A stretch of 64,000 bases of DNA from SXIZ01 sp040079795 (GTDB lineage Bacteria > Pseudomonadota > Gammaproteobacteria > Methylococcales > Methylomonadaceae): positions 110,253 to 174,252 of the forward strand of contig JBEBJQ010000001.1 in NCBI GenBank assembly GCA_040079795.1, written 5' to 3'. The position numbers were made by a program, and so were the translations under genes. Positions 46,174 through 54,149 of this stretch are shown piece after piece. The notes beneath the pieces are model-generated. The model had not been told where the DNA came from. It ran no database searches and was given only the letters and a program-made list of their open reading frames with translations. Within the stretch, counting starts at the first letter, position 1, and the number at the start of each line of letters is the position of its first letter.

Positions 46174-46569
46174 ATGAGCTTTAAAACTAAAATAATAACC
46201 ACAGCCATAAACTGGACTCCTACCAAACTTATTATATGGATAGCTAACATTATTTTGAAGGGGATTGCAGAACTATCGGATTTTAATCTTGACCTCGACG
46301 CCCGCAAAATATACGTTCAAATGCAGCTAGTCGGTGAGGCAGAAATGATTGAGGTGTGGCTGGAGGATTTTGCTATCTTTCATGAGGAGGAATCTTATAA
46401 ATTTATCCTGCCACTGGCAAAGTCTAACCGTATCTGGCTAGATAACATTTTCGCGCATATCATCGGCAAAGCCTTCAAAATACCTATGCTACCTCAAATA
46501 GCACCTCATATTGGTCTTATTGCAGAGCTGCTCAAACCTAACAACCCCGAGGGTGATGGTGAGGGTTAA
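46174..46569 (+). CDS. Hypothetical protein, possibly membrane-associated
   Basis: A 131-residue protein with a hydrophobic N-terminal stretch (LIIWIANIILKGIAEL) and a mixed acidic middle (QLVGEAEMIEVWLEDFAIFH), ending in an acidic Gly-rich tail. I do not recognise a family. It starts with ATG after AAGGT and lies 180 bases beyond the KAP NTPase on the same strand, in equally AT-rich DNA. The two may have arrived together, but a shared function is not shown. Confidence 0.55.
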   Translation: MSFKTKIITTAINWTPTKLIIWIANIILKGIAELSDFNLDLDARKIYVQMQLVGEAEMIEVWLEDFAIFHEEESYKFILPLAKSNRIWLDNIFAHIIGKAFKIPMLPQIAPHIGLIAELLKPNNPEGDGEG

Positions 46570-46621
46570 TACACAAATAGGCAGTAGTTTATCATAGGGG
46601 CTTTGTGAGGAATGGGCTTGC

Positions 46622-47626
46622 TTAGTAGGGAGTTGTTGCTTTATTAAGTCGGTCGTTGACTGCCCGCCATACCTCTGAATCGGGCGGTTGTTCCACCACG
46701 ATCAATTCCAGTTGTAACTGATCCAGTGTCCTAAGGGCAGTATACAGTCCCTGTGCATAGGTATCGGCTTGGTTTGGTAAATGTATCACTTGGGTAACCT
46801 GGTTTTCTGGGACTGTGGTGTGATAGGCGAGTAACCCGATTTTGTTATGTGTCGTATTTAGTTTTTTGATTACGGCTGGTAGTTGCTCAGAATGACAACG
46901 GATTGCAGGGGTAAGCGGGGCGTAGTGAATGTCCAGCATGCCTGGTGCGCGTACTGTCGATTCCGGTGCTTCTAACGTAGCAGGTAACAACAACTCTGTA
47001 TTTAAAACCGCTTCAATCTGTAAACGCGAAATATGCCCGGGTCTTAACAAGCGTGGGCGATCAGAACTTAAATCTACAATTGTCGATTCAACGCCTACAG
47101 CGCACTCGCCTCCGTCCAATATCATATCCACGGCATTGCCCAGTTCTTCTGCAACGTGTATGGCTTGCGTCGGGCTGATTCTACAAAAGCGGTTGGCAGA
47201 AGGAGCGGCTACTCCACCTCCAAAGGCTTGTAATAGCTGCAAAGCTACCGGATGATTGGGAATGCGCAAAGCAATAGTTTGTTGACCACCGGTCACCTCC
47301 AGCGGCACGTTGGGCTGCTTATTTAAAATAATTGCCAGAGGCCCCGGCCAAAATTGCGTAGCCAGCTTTAATGCCTGCTCTGGGATCGATGTTGCCCAGT
47401 GCGATAACTGACTAATGTTGGCAATGTGAACGATTAAAGGGTGCTCGGTTGGGCGACCTTTAGCTATAAAAATGCGCCGGACGGCTTGTGGATTACTGGC
47501 ATCTGCGCCTAGGCCGTAAACGGTTTCGGTAGGAAACGCCACCAAGCGGCCTGCTTGCAAAAGCACCACTGCTTCTTGAATAGTGGCGGCATCTGCAAGT
47601 ACTGGCTTAGTAGGCAAGGCGATCAA
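46622..47626 (-). CDS. L-threonylcarbamoyladenylate synthase (Sua5/YwlC type)
   Basis: A 334-residue enzyme making threonylcarbamoyl-AMP for the t6A37 tRNA modification. The N-terminal YrdC domain has GRLVAFPTETVYGLGADASN and KGRPTEHPLIVHIA, then the ATP/threonine region APSANRFCRISPTQA. The C-terminal Sua5 domain (about 230-334) follows the linker RAPGMLDIHYAP. This is the long Sua5 form rather than short TsaC. The start is TTG overlapping the stop of the upstream carboxylase gene (TTGA), so translation is coupled. No other t6A genes are nearby. Confidence 0.93.
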   Translation of the reverse strand: MIALPTKPVLADAATIQEAVVLLQAGRLVAFPTETVYGLGADASNPQAVRRIFIAKGRPTEHPLIVHIANISQLSHWATSIPEQALKLATQFWPGPLAIILNKQPNVPLEVTGGQQTIALRIPNHPVALQLLQAFGGGVAAPSANRFCRISPTQAIHVAEELGNAVDMILDGGECAVGVESTIVDLSSDRPRLLRPGHISRLQIEAVLNTELLLPATLEAPESTVRAPGMLDIHYAPLTPAIRCHSEQLPAVIKKLNTTHNKIGLLAYHTTVPENQVTQVIHLPNQADTYAQGLYTALRTLDQLQLELIVVEQPPDSEVWRAVNDRLNKATTPY

Positions 47627-49455
47627 GTTGTTGCTACGATTTCAATGAGCACTTCGCCCGGATTGGCAGGCTCGCCTTTAACTACATGTACGGCTTTTAC
47701 TGTGCCGCTGATCGGAGCGGTGATTTCGGTTTCCATTTTCATCGCTTCGGTTACTAATACGCCTTGACCGGCAATAACCTGTTGGCCGATTTTAACCATA
47801 ACCTCTAAGATGTTACAAGGCATGCTGACCACGACATCGCCTTCTGCCGATGGGCGGGGACGTTTGCTGGCGATATTACCTTTTACAGCGCCTTGGGTGC
47901 CGCCATCCAACACAATTTCATCTAAGGTTTCAACCAGGATTTCTTCCGGCACCCCATCTACCATGAAATAAAAATGCCGCAACATTTCATTTTTAGGGCC
48001 GGTACCCGTGACTTTAATGTGATAAGACTCACCGTGCAACGCTACATTAAATTCGGTTGGGGCTTTTTTAACCCCTTTTTCCTCAGTTACTTCAAGTAAC
48101 AACGGTTCAGGTACCAAGCTATCCGTTGAGCGTAGTTCTAAAAATTGTTTGCCGATTTCGGGGAACATGGCATAACTCAATACATCCTCGTCGTTCTTAG
48201 CCAAATGACCGATTTCCTGGCGTAAATGTTCAAATTCAGGTTTTAACAAATCTGCGGGACGGCAATCAATTAACTCTTCGGAGCCAATCGCGCGTTTTCG
48301 CAGTTCAGGATCTACCGCAGCGGGGGCTTTACCATATCCGCCTAATAAGTAACGTTTGACTTCATTGCTGATGGTTTCGTAACGCTTGCCAGTAAGCACA
48401 TTCAACACGGCCTGCGTACCAACAATTTGTGAGGTTGGCGTGACCAATGGGGGATAGCCTAAGTCTTTACGGACTTTGGGGATCTCTTCGTACACCTCGT
48501 TAATCCGATCCAAGGCATTACGCTCACGTAATTGATTGGCAAGATTAGAGATCATGCCGCCCGGTACTTGAAAAATATGCACACGGGTGTCGATACCGGT
48601 AAATTCACTTTCAAAACGGCGGTATTTTTTGCGCACTTCGGCGAAATAAGTATTGGCAGCCTGTAATTTATCCAAATCCAGACCGGTATCATAAGGTGTA
48701 CCTTTTAGGGCCGTTACCAAGCTTTCGGTGGGTGGATGGCTGGTGCCGCCTGCCCAGGAGGATAGGGCAGTATCCAAATGCTGGCAACCCGCTTCAATGG
48801 CTTTCAATTGACACATTTCTGCCAAGCCGGAGGTCGCATGTACATGCAGATGCAGTGGCAAATCGACGGCATCTTTTAATGCTTTAACCAATTCACTGGT
48901 TGCATACGGGGTAAGTAAGCCAGCCATGTCTTTAATCGCAATGGAATCACAGCCCAACGTAGCTAAACCTTTGCCAAGCGTAACAAAGCTATGGATGTCA
49001 TGTACCGGACTGGTAGTGTAGCAAATCGTACCTTGCGCATGTTTACCGGTGGCTTTGGCGGCTTCAACAGCGGTTTTAAGATTACGAATGTCGTTTAAGG
49101 CATCGAAAATCCGGAATACATCCATGCCATTTTCAGCGGCTTTCTGGATAAACGCGCGCACGACATCATCGGAATAGTGCCTATATCCCAATAGATTTTG
49201 ACCCCGCAGTAGCATTTGCAGACGCGTATTAGGCAATGCGGCTTTTAACTTGCTTAAGCGTTCCCAAGGGTCTTCTTTTAAAAAGCGCAAGCAGGCATCA
49301 AAGGTAGCGCCGCCCCAGCATTCCAAGGACCAGTAACCAATATCGTCCAACATGGCACAAGCAGGAAGCATGTCTTCAGTGCGTAAACGCGTGGCGATAA
49401 GTGACTGGTGCGCATCACGCAGGATCACATCGGTAAGGTAAACTTTTTGCATGGG
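47623..49455 (-). CDS. oadA: Biotin carboxyl-carrier/carboxyltransferase subunit (OadA / pyruvate carboxylase B)
   Basis: A 610-residue subunit. Its carboxyltransferase TIM barrel starts VYLTDVILRDAHQSLIATRL, with QMLLRGQNLLGYRHY, IKDMAGLLTP, and HLHVHATSGLAEM supplying the metal-binding His pair. It continues through the conserved domain to a C-terminal biotinyl domain whose EAMKME lysine is biotinylated. I chose Met at 49455, with AAGGAC upstream, over the frame start at 49479. It could be the alpha subunit of a Na+-pumping oxaloacetate decarboxylase or the B subunit of two-part pyruvate carboxylase. The beta/gamma oad genes and pycA are absent here, so this is unresolved. Confidence 0.88.
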   Translation of the reverse strand, partial: PMQKVYLTDVILRDAHQSLIATRLRTEDMLPACAMLDDIGYWSLECWGGATFDACLRFLKEDPWERLSKLKAALPNTRLQMLLRGQNLLGYRHYSDDVVRAFIQKAAENGMDVFRIFDALNDIRNLKTAVEAAKATGKHAQGTICYTTSPVHDIHSFVTLGKGLATLGCDSIAIKDMAGLLTPYATSELVKALKDAVDLPLHLHVHATSGLAEMCQLKAIEAGCQHLDTALSSWAGGTSHPPTESLVTALKGTPYDTGLDLDKLQAANTYFAEVRKKYRRFESEFTGIDTRVHIFQVPGGMISNLANQLRERNALDRINEVYEEIPKVRKDLGYPPLVTPTSQIVGTQAVLNVLTGKRYETISNEVKRYLLGGYGKAPAAVDPELRKRAIGSEELIDCRPADLLKPEFEHLRQEIGHLAKNDEDVLSYAMFPEIGKQFLELRSTDSLVPEPLLLEVTEEKGVKKAPTEFNVALHGESYHIKVTGTGPKNEMLRHFYFMVDGVPEEILVETLDEIVLDGGTQGAVKGNIASKRPRPSAEGDVVVSMPCNILEVMVKIGQQVIAGQGVLVTEAMKMETEITAPISGTVKAVHVVKGEPANPGEVLIEIVATT

Positions 49456-49812
49456 ATTGTCCTTAAATGACTCTATCATACTGCATTATGGATTATCTTT
49501 GCCTTTGGGTTGCAGTATAGATCTTGTATTATTTTAATTTATATTATTGATTTTTAAGTAAAAATTCCGTTATTTAAAAATACGAAACAATCCATATACT
49601 ACAAGCAGTCAGAATAATTTCTCGTTTTGGTCAATGTAGCATGGCCTATCATGCTGCGCAATATGATAAAAGCTTGGGTTACCGAGTAGCCAGTCGTTAG
49701 TGTTGGGATGGGTTGATTTGAAAAAGAGATTTTCAGGGCTATTTAATACCAGTAGTCAAAAAACTCGACAAAACAACAACTGGTAACTTTGAAATTCACT
49801 TGTCAGGTATGT
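49456..49812. other. Intergenic region, no gene seen
   Basis: About 360 AT-rich bases between the divergent-side start of the carboxylase gene and the end of the first PepSY gene. Only very short frames are present, for example 19 codons near 49638, without family resemblance. No clear terminator for the PepSY gene was found. Confidence 0.4.
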
Positions 49813-51081
49813 TTAAACGCGTTTATTGCGGTTATGACTTCCCGCCGCCCTATGTTTTTGTAGCCATCGCATCACCCCCGTCACATACAGCAGCGGGCAA
49901 GCCAACCCCGCCAGCAACACCAGAATCCGCCCCGCCCAACCAAACGCCTGCCCACTATGCAAAGGCCATTGCCAATCCAAAAGCAAATCGCCCTTATTAC
50001 CCATACCCGCATTGTAAACATGGATAATGTCACCGCTGTATTGATCGACCACCAAGGTTTGATGCCCAACAAAGCGGCTATTCTGCTTGACCTCCCGCTT
50101 TTGGATGATATAAACACCGCTTGCATCAACAGGTGCATTCACCATAACCATCTGCCCGGCAGGGTAACGTTGCTCAACCGCTGCGACTGCCGCCGAATAG
50201 CCAATCGGCAGCTTGTTGGCTTGCGGGCTGGAATGATAACGCTCGTCGTCAATCCCATCGTAAGCATTGGCGCGGGTAATCGGCGAAAACAGTTTGAGCA
50301 GAACATTCACCCGTTCCGGCAGGTTCATATAAATCCCCGAAAACAATACCGGCAACAGCACAATGCTCGTATAAAAGCCGACCGTTTTATGCAGGTCGAA
50401 ATTAAACCGCACCGCCCCAGCATGGCGCTTAAACGTTAACGCCTGTTTAAATTTTCCGCCCAACGGCCACCACACAATCAAACCCGTCAACACCGAGATA
50501 ATCGACAACGCGGCTAAAATACCCACAATAATCCCGCCGGTTTCACCCAGCAACAAACACCAGTGCAATTGCATGATGAAACTCATCAATGGCCGTCCCC
50601 AGTATTTATCCTTGGGATGCCAAAGCTGTAAACCTTTAACCTGCATAGTGTAAGGATCGACGAAAATATAATAGCCGTCGCCGTTATTAGTCTGGTTTAC
50701 GGCTTTGAAAAAATACAGCAGCTTGTAAGCCGCATGCTCGTTGCGGGGATAATACACCTTAAAAAAATGGCTGCCGGGTGGCTTGGCGGACTCAGCTGAC
50801 GCGATGATTTTATCTAAACCAGGCAGCTGTTGCTCAGGATTCGTCGGTACGCTCACCACGTTCTTTTCAGGGTTGAGAATTTCCTGCAACTCCACATAAA
50901 ATACCGAAATACTCCCCGTTAAACCAACCACCGCTAATAATAGCCCCGCGCTTAAGCCCAGATATAAATGCACGGTTAGCCAAAGCTTGCGGCGACTTTT
51001 CAGGCGTGCCAGAGGGTCGGATTTGCTTTTTTGCAACAATTCAATCGCTTTCCCAGATAGTTCATCAATGGTTTGATTCAT
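49813..51081 (-). CDS. PepSY-associated membrane protein, copy A (iron-uptake type)
   Basis: A 422-residue inner-membrane protein with four main helices: RRKLWLTVHLYLGLSAGLLL near residue 35, SFIMQLHWCLLLGETGGIIV, FNFDLHKTVGFYTSIVLLPVLFS, and the last helix ending VMRWLQKHR. The His in HLYLG, LHWCL and LHKTVG are typical of PepSY_TM proteins encoded with siderophore receptors, probably heme-binding ferric reductases. It is a close paralog of the gene at 52020-53282, with which it shares long C-terminal identity (PLHSGQAFGWAGRILVLLAG). It likely serves iron release from siderophores taken up by the nearby TonB system. Confidence 0.88.
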   Translation of the reverse strand: MNQTIDELSGKAIELLQKSKSDPLARLKSRRKLWLTVHLYLGLSAGLLLAVVGLTGSISVFYVELQEILNPEKNVVSVPTNPEQQLPGLDKIIASAESAKPPGSHFFKVYYPRNEHAAYKLLYFFKAVNQTNNGDGYYIFVDPYTMQVKGLQLWHPKDKYWGRPLMSFIMQLHWCLLLGETGGIIVGILAALSIISVLTGLIVWWPLGGKFKQALTFKRHAGAVRFNFDLHKTVGFYTSIVLLPVLFSGIYMNLPERVNVLLKLFSPITRANAYDGIDDERYHSSPQANKLPIGYSAAVAAVEQRYPAGQMVMVNAPVDASGVYIIQKREVKQNSRFVGHQTLVVDQYSGDIIHVYNAGMGNKGDLLLDWQWPLHSGQAFGWAGRILVLLAGLACPLLYVTGVMRWLQKHRAAGSHNRNKRV

Positions 51082-51170
51082 GGTTGTTACGGTGTTAGAT
51101 TGACGTAAAAACTTGTCATTTCAGTAAGCTTATCCTAAAGTAAGGACTCTTTACATGATTTGGGGGCGCT

Positions 51171-51400
51171 ATGTCGCAACTCGCAAAAATGAGCAGCAAA
51201 AGACAAGTCACCGTACCAGTCGATGTACGTAGGAAATTGCATCTTACGACAGGCGTACATTAGCCTAGGAAATCGAACCGGATGGCCGTATATGGGTACG
51301 TCGTTTAGCTCCCTTGGATATTGATTATTTGGCAGCGGTTAACGGAACATTATCAGAGTGGAATAGTGCCGAAGACGATAAAGCGTACCGTGACCTATAA
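51171..51400 (+). pseudogene. Frameshifted AbrB/MazE-like antitoxin
   Basis: ATG 51171 begins MSQLAKMSSKRQVTVPVDVR, a SpoVT/AbrB swapped-hairpin start, but the frame stops at 51263 after LTTGVH. A second frame then carries the C-terminal part, EIEPDGRIWVRRLAPLDIDY to SAEDDKAYRDL, ending TAA at 51400. Together they make a normal antitoxin of about 76 residues with one frameshift near 51255-51265. It overlaps the toxin start by 11 bases, as in live modules. Confidence 0.75.
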
Positions 51401-51629
51401 CCGCTACGACATCGTTAAAGTACCATTTCCGTTTGACAGGCAATCTACCAAGACCCGCCCTGCTTTAGTGTTATCCGATGACAAAGCATTTAATGCCTCC
51501 ATTGGCCATAGCGTTATGGCCATGATTACCAGCGCAAAACATTCCGACTGGCCGTTGGACACAGTCATTGAAAACCTAAGCGCCGCCAGCTTGCCGCAAC
51601 CGACCAAGCTGTCTTTGAACGAAATTTAA
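51390..51629 (+). pseudogene. C-terminally truncated PemK/MazF-like toxin
   Basis: From GTG 51390 (overlapping the antitoxin stop) it reads YNRYDIVKVPFPFDRQSTKT then RPALVLSDDKAFN and HSVMAMITSAKHSDWPLDTV, the N-terminal two thirds of a MazF-type endoribonuclease. It ends at residue 79 after PTKLSLNEI, whereas family members need about 110. The last strand and helix are missing. With the frameshifted antitoxin this is a dead module. Confidence 0.75.
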
Positions 51630-51689
51630 AAACCCTTTTTTGTTTATAAATCATGGTCGTCATAATGCCCTAAACCACGGATTATCACA

Positions 51690-51961
51690 CTACAATTTAA
51701 CCGCCGTACGGTCGTAACGTAGCGGAAAACCATTGGTATCAAGTGTCAGCGTCCCTATACAGTGCATGTGATCCGGCGGCAACACCCACACATCAATGCG
51801 GAACGGATACAACCGTTTTACCCGTTGCACCGAATCACGTAACAAATCAATATGCTCAGTCGGCAAAGTACGTTGCCGCTCCGATAGGTTGACGGTAAAG
51901 AAATAACATCCGCCTGCCATTTATGCCCTTTGGGTACAAAGTTACGTCGGTAATTCGACAT
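51690..51961 (-). pseudogene. Remnant of REP-associated tyrosine transposase (RAYT, IS200-like)
   Basis: ATG 51961 starts MSNYRRNFVPKGH, the typical RAYT beginning. The frame then shifts by one base to GGCYFFTVNLSERQRTLP and VLPPDHMHCIGTL, which holds the HUH metal motif in the form HMH. The protein stops at 51690 after about 88 residues, while RAYTs are about 150-200. The catalytic Tyr region is missing. RAYTs mobilise REP palindromes; a 21-bp palindrome lies 2.1 kb away at 54083. Confidence 0.75.
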
Positions 51962-52019
51962 AAAAATTTCCGAATCAATAAATAAATGAACGGAAATAAT
52001 AGCATAGGCGTAGGGTGGT

Positions 52020-53282
52020 TTACGGGTTGTAAAATACATGATGCTTGGCTGCCCGGCGTTTTTGCAGCCAACGCATCACCCCCGTCACATACAACACCGG
52101 GCAAGCTAACCCTGCCAGCAACACCAGAATTCGTCCCGGCCAACCGAAGGCGTGACCGCTGTGTAAAGGCCATTGCCAATCCAGTAGCACGTCGCCAGCG
52201 CTACCAGCGCCAGAATCATAAACTTTTAAGATTTGACCAGTGTATTGGTCAATTGCAAAATCTCTGTAACCGACAAATTGACTTACTTTATCTACATCGC
52301 GTTTCATAACGACAAAGACATCAGCCGCGTTTTTAGGCGCATTTAGCATCCATAAGCGACCTGCAGGATAATTTTTCTGCACAATATTTTCTACTGCCGA
52401 GAAACTGACTGTTTTTTGACCATTCTTGGGGTTGCTGCTATGTATCTCGGGTGGAATTGCTTCAAAGACATTGGGACGGTTGACGGGCGTGAACAGCTTC
52501 ATCACTACATTCACTCGCTCCGGAAAACTCATGTAAACACCTGAAAACAAAACAGGTAGTAATACCAGACTCAAGTAAAAACCTACCGTTTTGTGTAAAT
52601 CGAAAACCCGTCGCACACTTCCCGCAGGACGCTTGATGGTCAAGGCTTGTTTAAATTTTCCGGTCAGCGGCCACCAGACAATTAAGCCGGTTAACACTGA
52701 AATTATTCCTAATAATCCCAAAATTCCAACAATCGTGCCGCCGGGCGATTTCCCTAACAACAAGCACCAATGTAATTGCATAATAAAGCTAACCAAAGGC
52801 CGTCCCCAGTATTTATCCTTAGGATGCCAGAGTTGTAAGCCATTGACTTTAAGCGTGTAAGGGTCGACAAATAGGTAATAGCCGTCTCCTTTTTTGTTAG
52901 CTTGATTTTCATCCCGAACAAAATACAGAAATTTATATGCAATATCAGCTTTCCGAGGGTAATACACTTTGAAAAACTCACTGTTTGCAGGTTTGGCATT
53001 TTCGGCTGCTTTGATGATATTGTCCAAAGGCTGCAAATTCCTGTCCCCTTCAGCAGGTAACGAAGCAACAAATAGCTCAGGATTTAAAACCTCCTGCATT
53101 TCCTGATAAAAGACCATAATGCCTCCGGTAAAACCCACTACCGCCAAAACCAGTCCTGCAATCAGACCTAAATAAAGATGGACATCCAGCCATAATTTTC
53201 GACGAGCTTTGAGCTTGTCCAAACGGCTGCGATTGTTGGTCAGTGGTGTCAGTGAATCATTTTTACAAGTTTGTTGCATCAT
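52020..53282 (-). CDS. PepSY-associated membrane protein, copy B
   Basis: A 420-residue paralog of the gene at 49813-51081, with the same layout: RRKLWLDVHLYLGLIAGLVL, SFIMQLHWCLLLGKSPGGTI, VFDLHKTVGFYLSLVLLPVLFS, and a final helix into VMRWLQKRRAAK. The conserved His are all present. The two copies flank a dead toxin-antitoxin pair and a RAYT remnant, as after a duplication with later insertions. A ferric-reductase or siderophore-release role is inferred from family and from the TonB/FecIR genes downstream in the region. Confidence 0.88.
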   Translation of the reverse strand: MMQQTCKNDSLTPLTNNRSRLDKLKARRKLWLDVHLYLGLIAGLVLAVVGFTGGIMVFYQEMQEVLNPELFVASLPAEGDRNLQPLDNIIKAAENAKPANSEFFKVYYPRKADIAYKFLYFVRDENQANKKGDGYYLFVDPYTLKVNGLQLWHPKDKYWGRPLVSFIMQLHWCLLLGKSPGGTIVGILGLLGIISVLTGLIVWWPLTGKFKQALTIKRPAGSVRRVFDLHKTVGFYLSLVLLPVLFSGVYMSFPERVNVVMKLFTPVNRPNVFEAIPPEIHSSNPKNGQKTVSFSAVENIVQKNYPAGRLWMLNAPKNAADVFVVMKRDVDKVSQFVGYRDFAIDQYTGQILKVYDSGAGSAGDVLLDWQWPLHSGHAFGWPGRILVLLAGLACPVLYVTGVMRWLQKRRAAKHHVFYNP

Positions 53283-53453
53283 GTTTTTTTCAGGCTTCGT
53301 TAGGCTATTGTAGGTAAGTTGTGTGGGCGTGTTATTACAATGGTAAACTTGTTGCTCAGCTAACTTAATAGTATGCTTAATGCCAATATTGGTAGCGGGA
53401 ATAAAACGATTTCATGTTTAAACCAAGCGCATTGTTAATAGGAGCTTAAGCTT

Positions 53454-53666
53454 ATGGCAACACATGTCGAGCTGGATGAAAATCTGCTCAAACAGGTTCT
53501 ACAATTAGGGCAATTTCCCAGTGAAACCGCTGCCCTCCAGGCGGCTTTGACTGAATTTGTAAAAACCCTCAAGCGTCAGCAGTTATTAGCGTTACGCGGA
53601 AAAGTCGAATGGCAGGGTGATCTTGGTCAATTACGCGCACCACGCGACCTCCAATCACCGAATTAA
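53454..53666 (+). CDS. vapB: VapB-like antitoxin
   Basis: A 70-residue protein of the VapB type: MATHVELDENLLKQVLQLGQ then ALQAALTEFVKTLKRQQLLAL, a ribbon-helix-helix DNA-binding half, and a C-terminal tail (LRGKVEWQGDLGQLRAPR) that would block the toxin. It is preceded by AGGAGC. The stop overlaps the vapC start by one base (TAATG). The module appears intact and probably represses its own promoter. Confidence 0.88.
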   Translation: MATHVELDENLLKQVLQLGQFPSETAALQAALTEFVKTLKRQQLLALRGKVEWQGDLGQLRAPRDLQSPN

Positions 53667-54058
53667 TGCTAGTCGATACCTCCGTGTGGATTGACTATTT
53701 CAACGGTTATCAATCACCCCAAGCCCATCGACTTACCCGAGCAATAGCCGATGCCGAACCCATTTACATACCCGGTTTAGTCTTGACAGAAATCTTGCTG
53801 GGCTTATGTACCGAAGCGGAGGCCGCAAAAATTGCCTACTTGTTGGAGGCATTTAGTTTCGTTAAAGAGCCCACTCGCCATGATTACGTGCTGGCTGCCA
53901 ACCTTTATCGGGTTTGCCGCACCCAAGGCTATACCATTCGCTCAACCATCGATTGCTTAGTTGCACAACTTTGTTTACGGGATAACCTGCCTCTCCTATG
54001 TAAAGATCGTGATTTTCAAGCCATCAGCCGCTGTTTTCCCCTAAAGCTGGAAATATAA
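53666..54058 (+). CDS. vapC: VapC-like PIN-domain toxin
   Basis: A 130-residue PIN ribonuclease. The acidic active-site residues are in place: Asp4 (MLVDTSVWIDYF), Glu42 (VLTEILLG), Asp96 (RSTIDCLVAQ), and Asp114/Asp116 (LCKDRDF). Length matches functional VapC. Such toxins cleave initiator tRNA or rRNA when free of antitoxin. It is translationally coupled to vapB. It is the only complete toxin among the modules of this region. Confidence 0.9.
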   Translation: MLVDTSVWIDYFNGYQSPQAHRLTRAIADAEPIYIPGLVLTEILLGLCTEAEAAKIAYLLEAFSFVKEPTRHDYVLAANLYRVCRTQGYTIRSTIDCLVAQLCLRDNLPLLCKDRDFQAISRCFPLKLEI

Positions 54059-54082
54059 TGCTGTCCGATTGCCGTGGCTGTT

Positions 54083-54132
54083 TTGATCGGGTGGAGATAA
54101 CGGACGCAATCCCGTTATCTCCGCCCGATCAA
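54083..54132. repeat. Long palindrome between convergent genes
   Basis: Two 21-base arms (54083-54103 and 54112-54132, core GGAGATAACGG / CCGTTATCTCC) pair with a single G-T mismatch around an 8-base loop. It lies between the converging vapC and the TonB-receptor gene. No T-run follows on either strand, so it is not a standard intrinsic terminator. It could be a REP-type element or a transcript-end stabiliser. Confidence 0.75.
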
Positions 54133-54149
54133 TTCATACGCCTTAAGAA

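Noticed and set aside
54083..54132. Palindrome as a standard intrinsic terminator
   Set aside because: There is no T-run after the stem on either strand, so I report it as a palindrome only.
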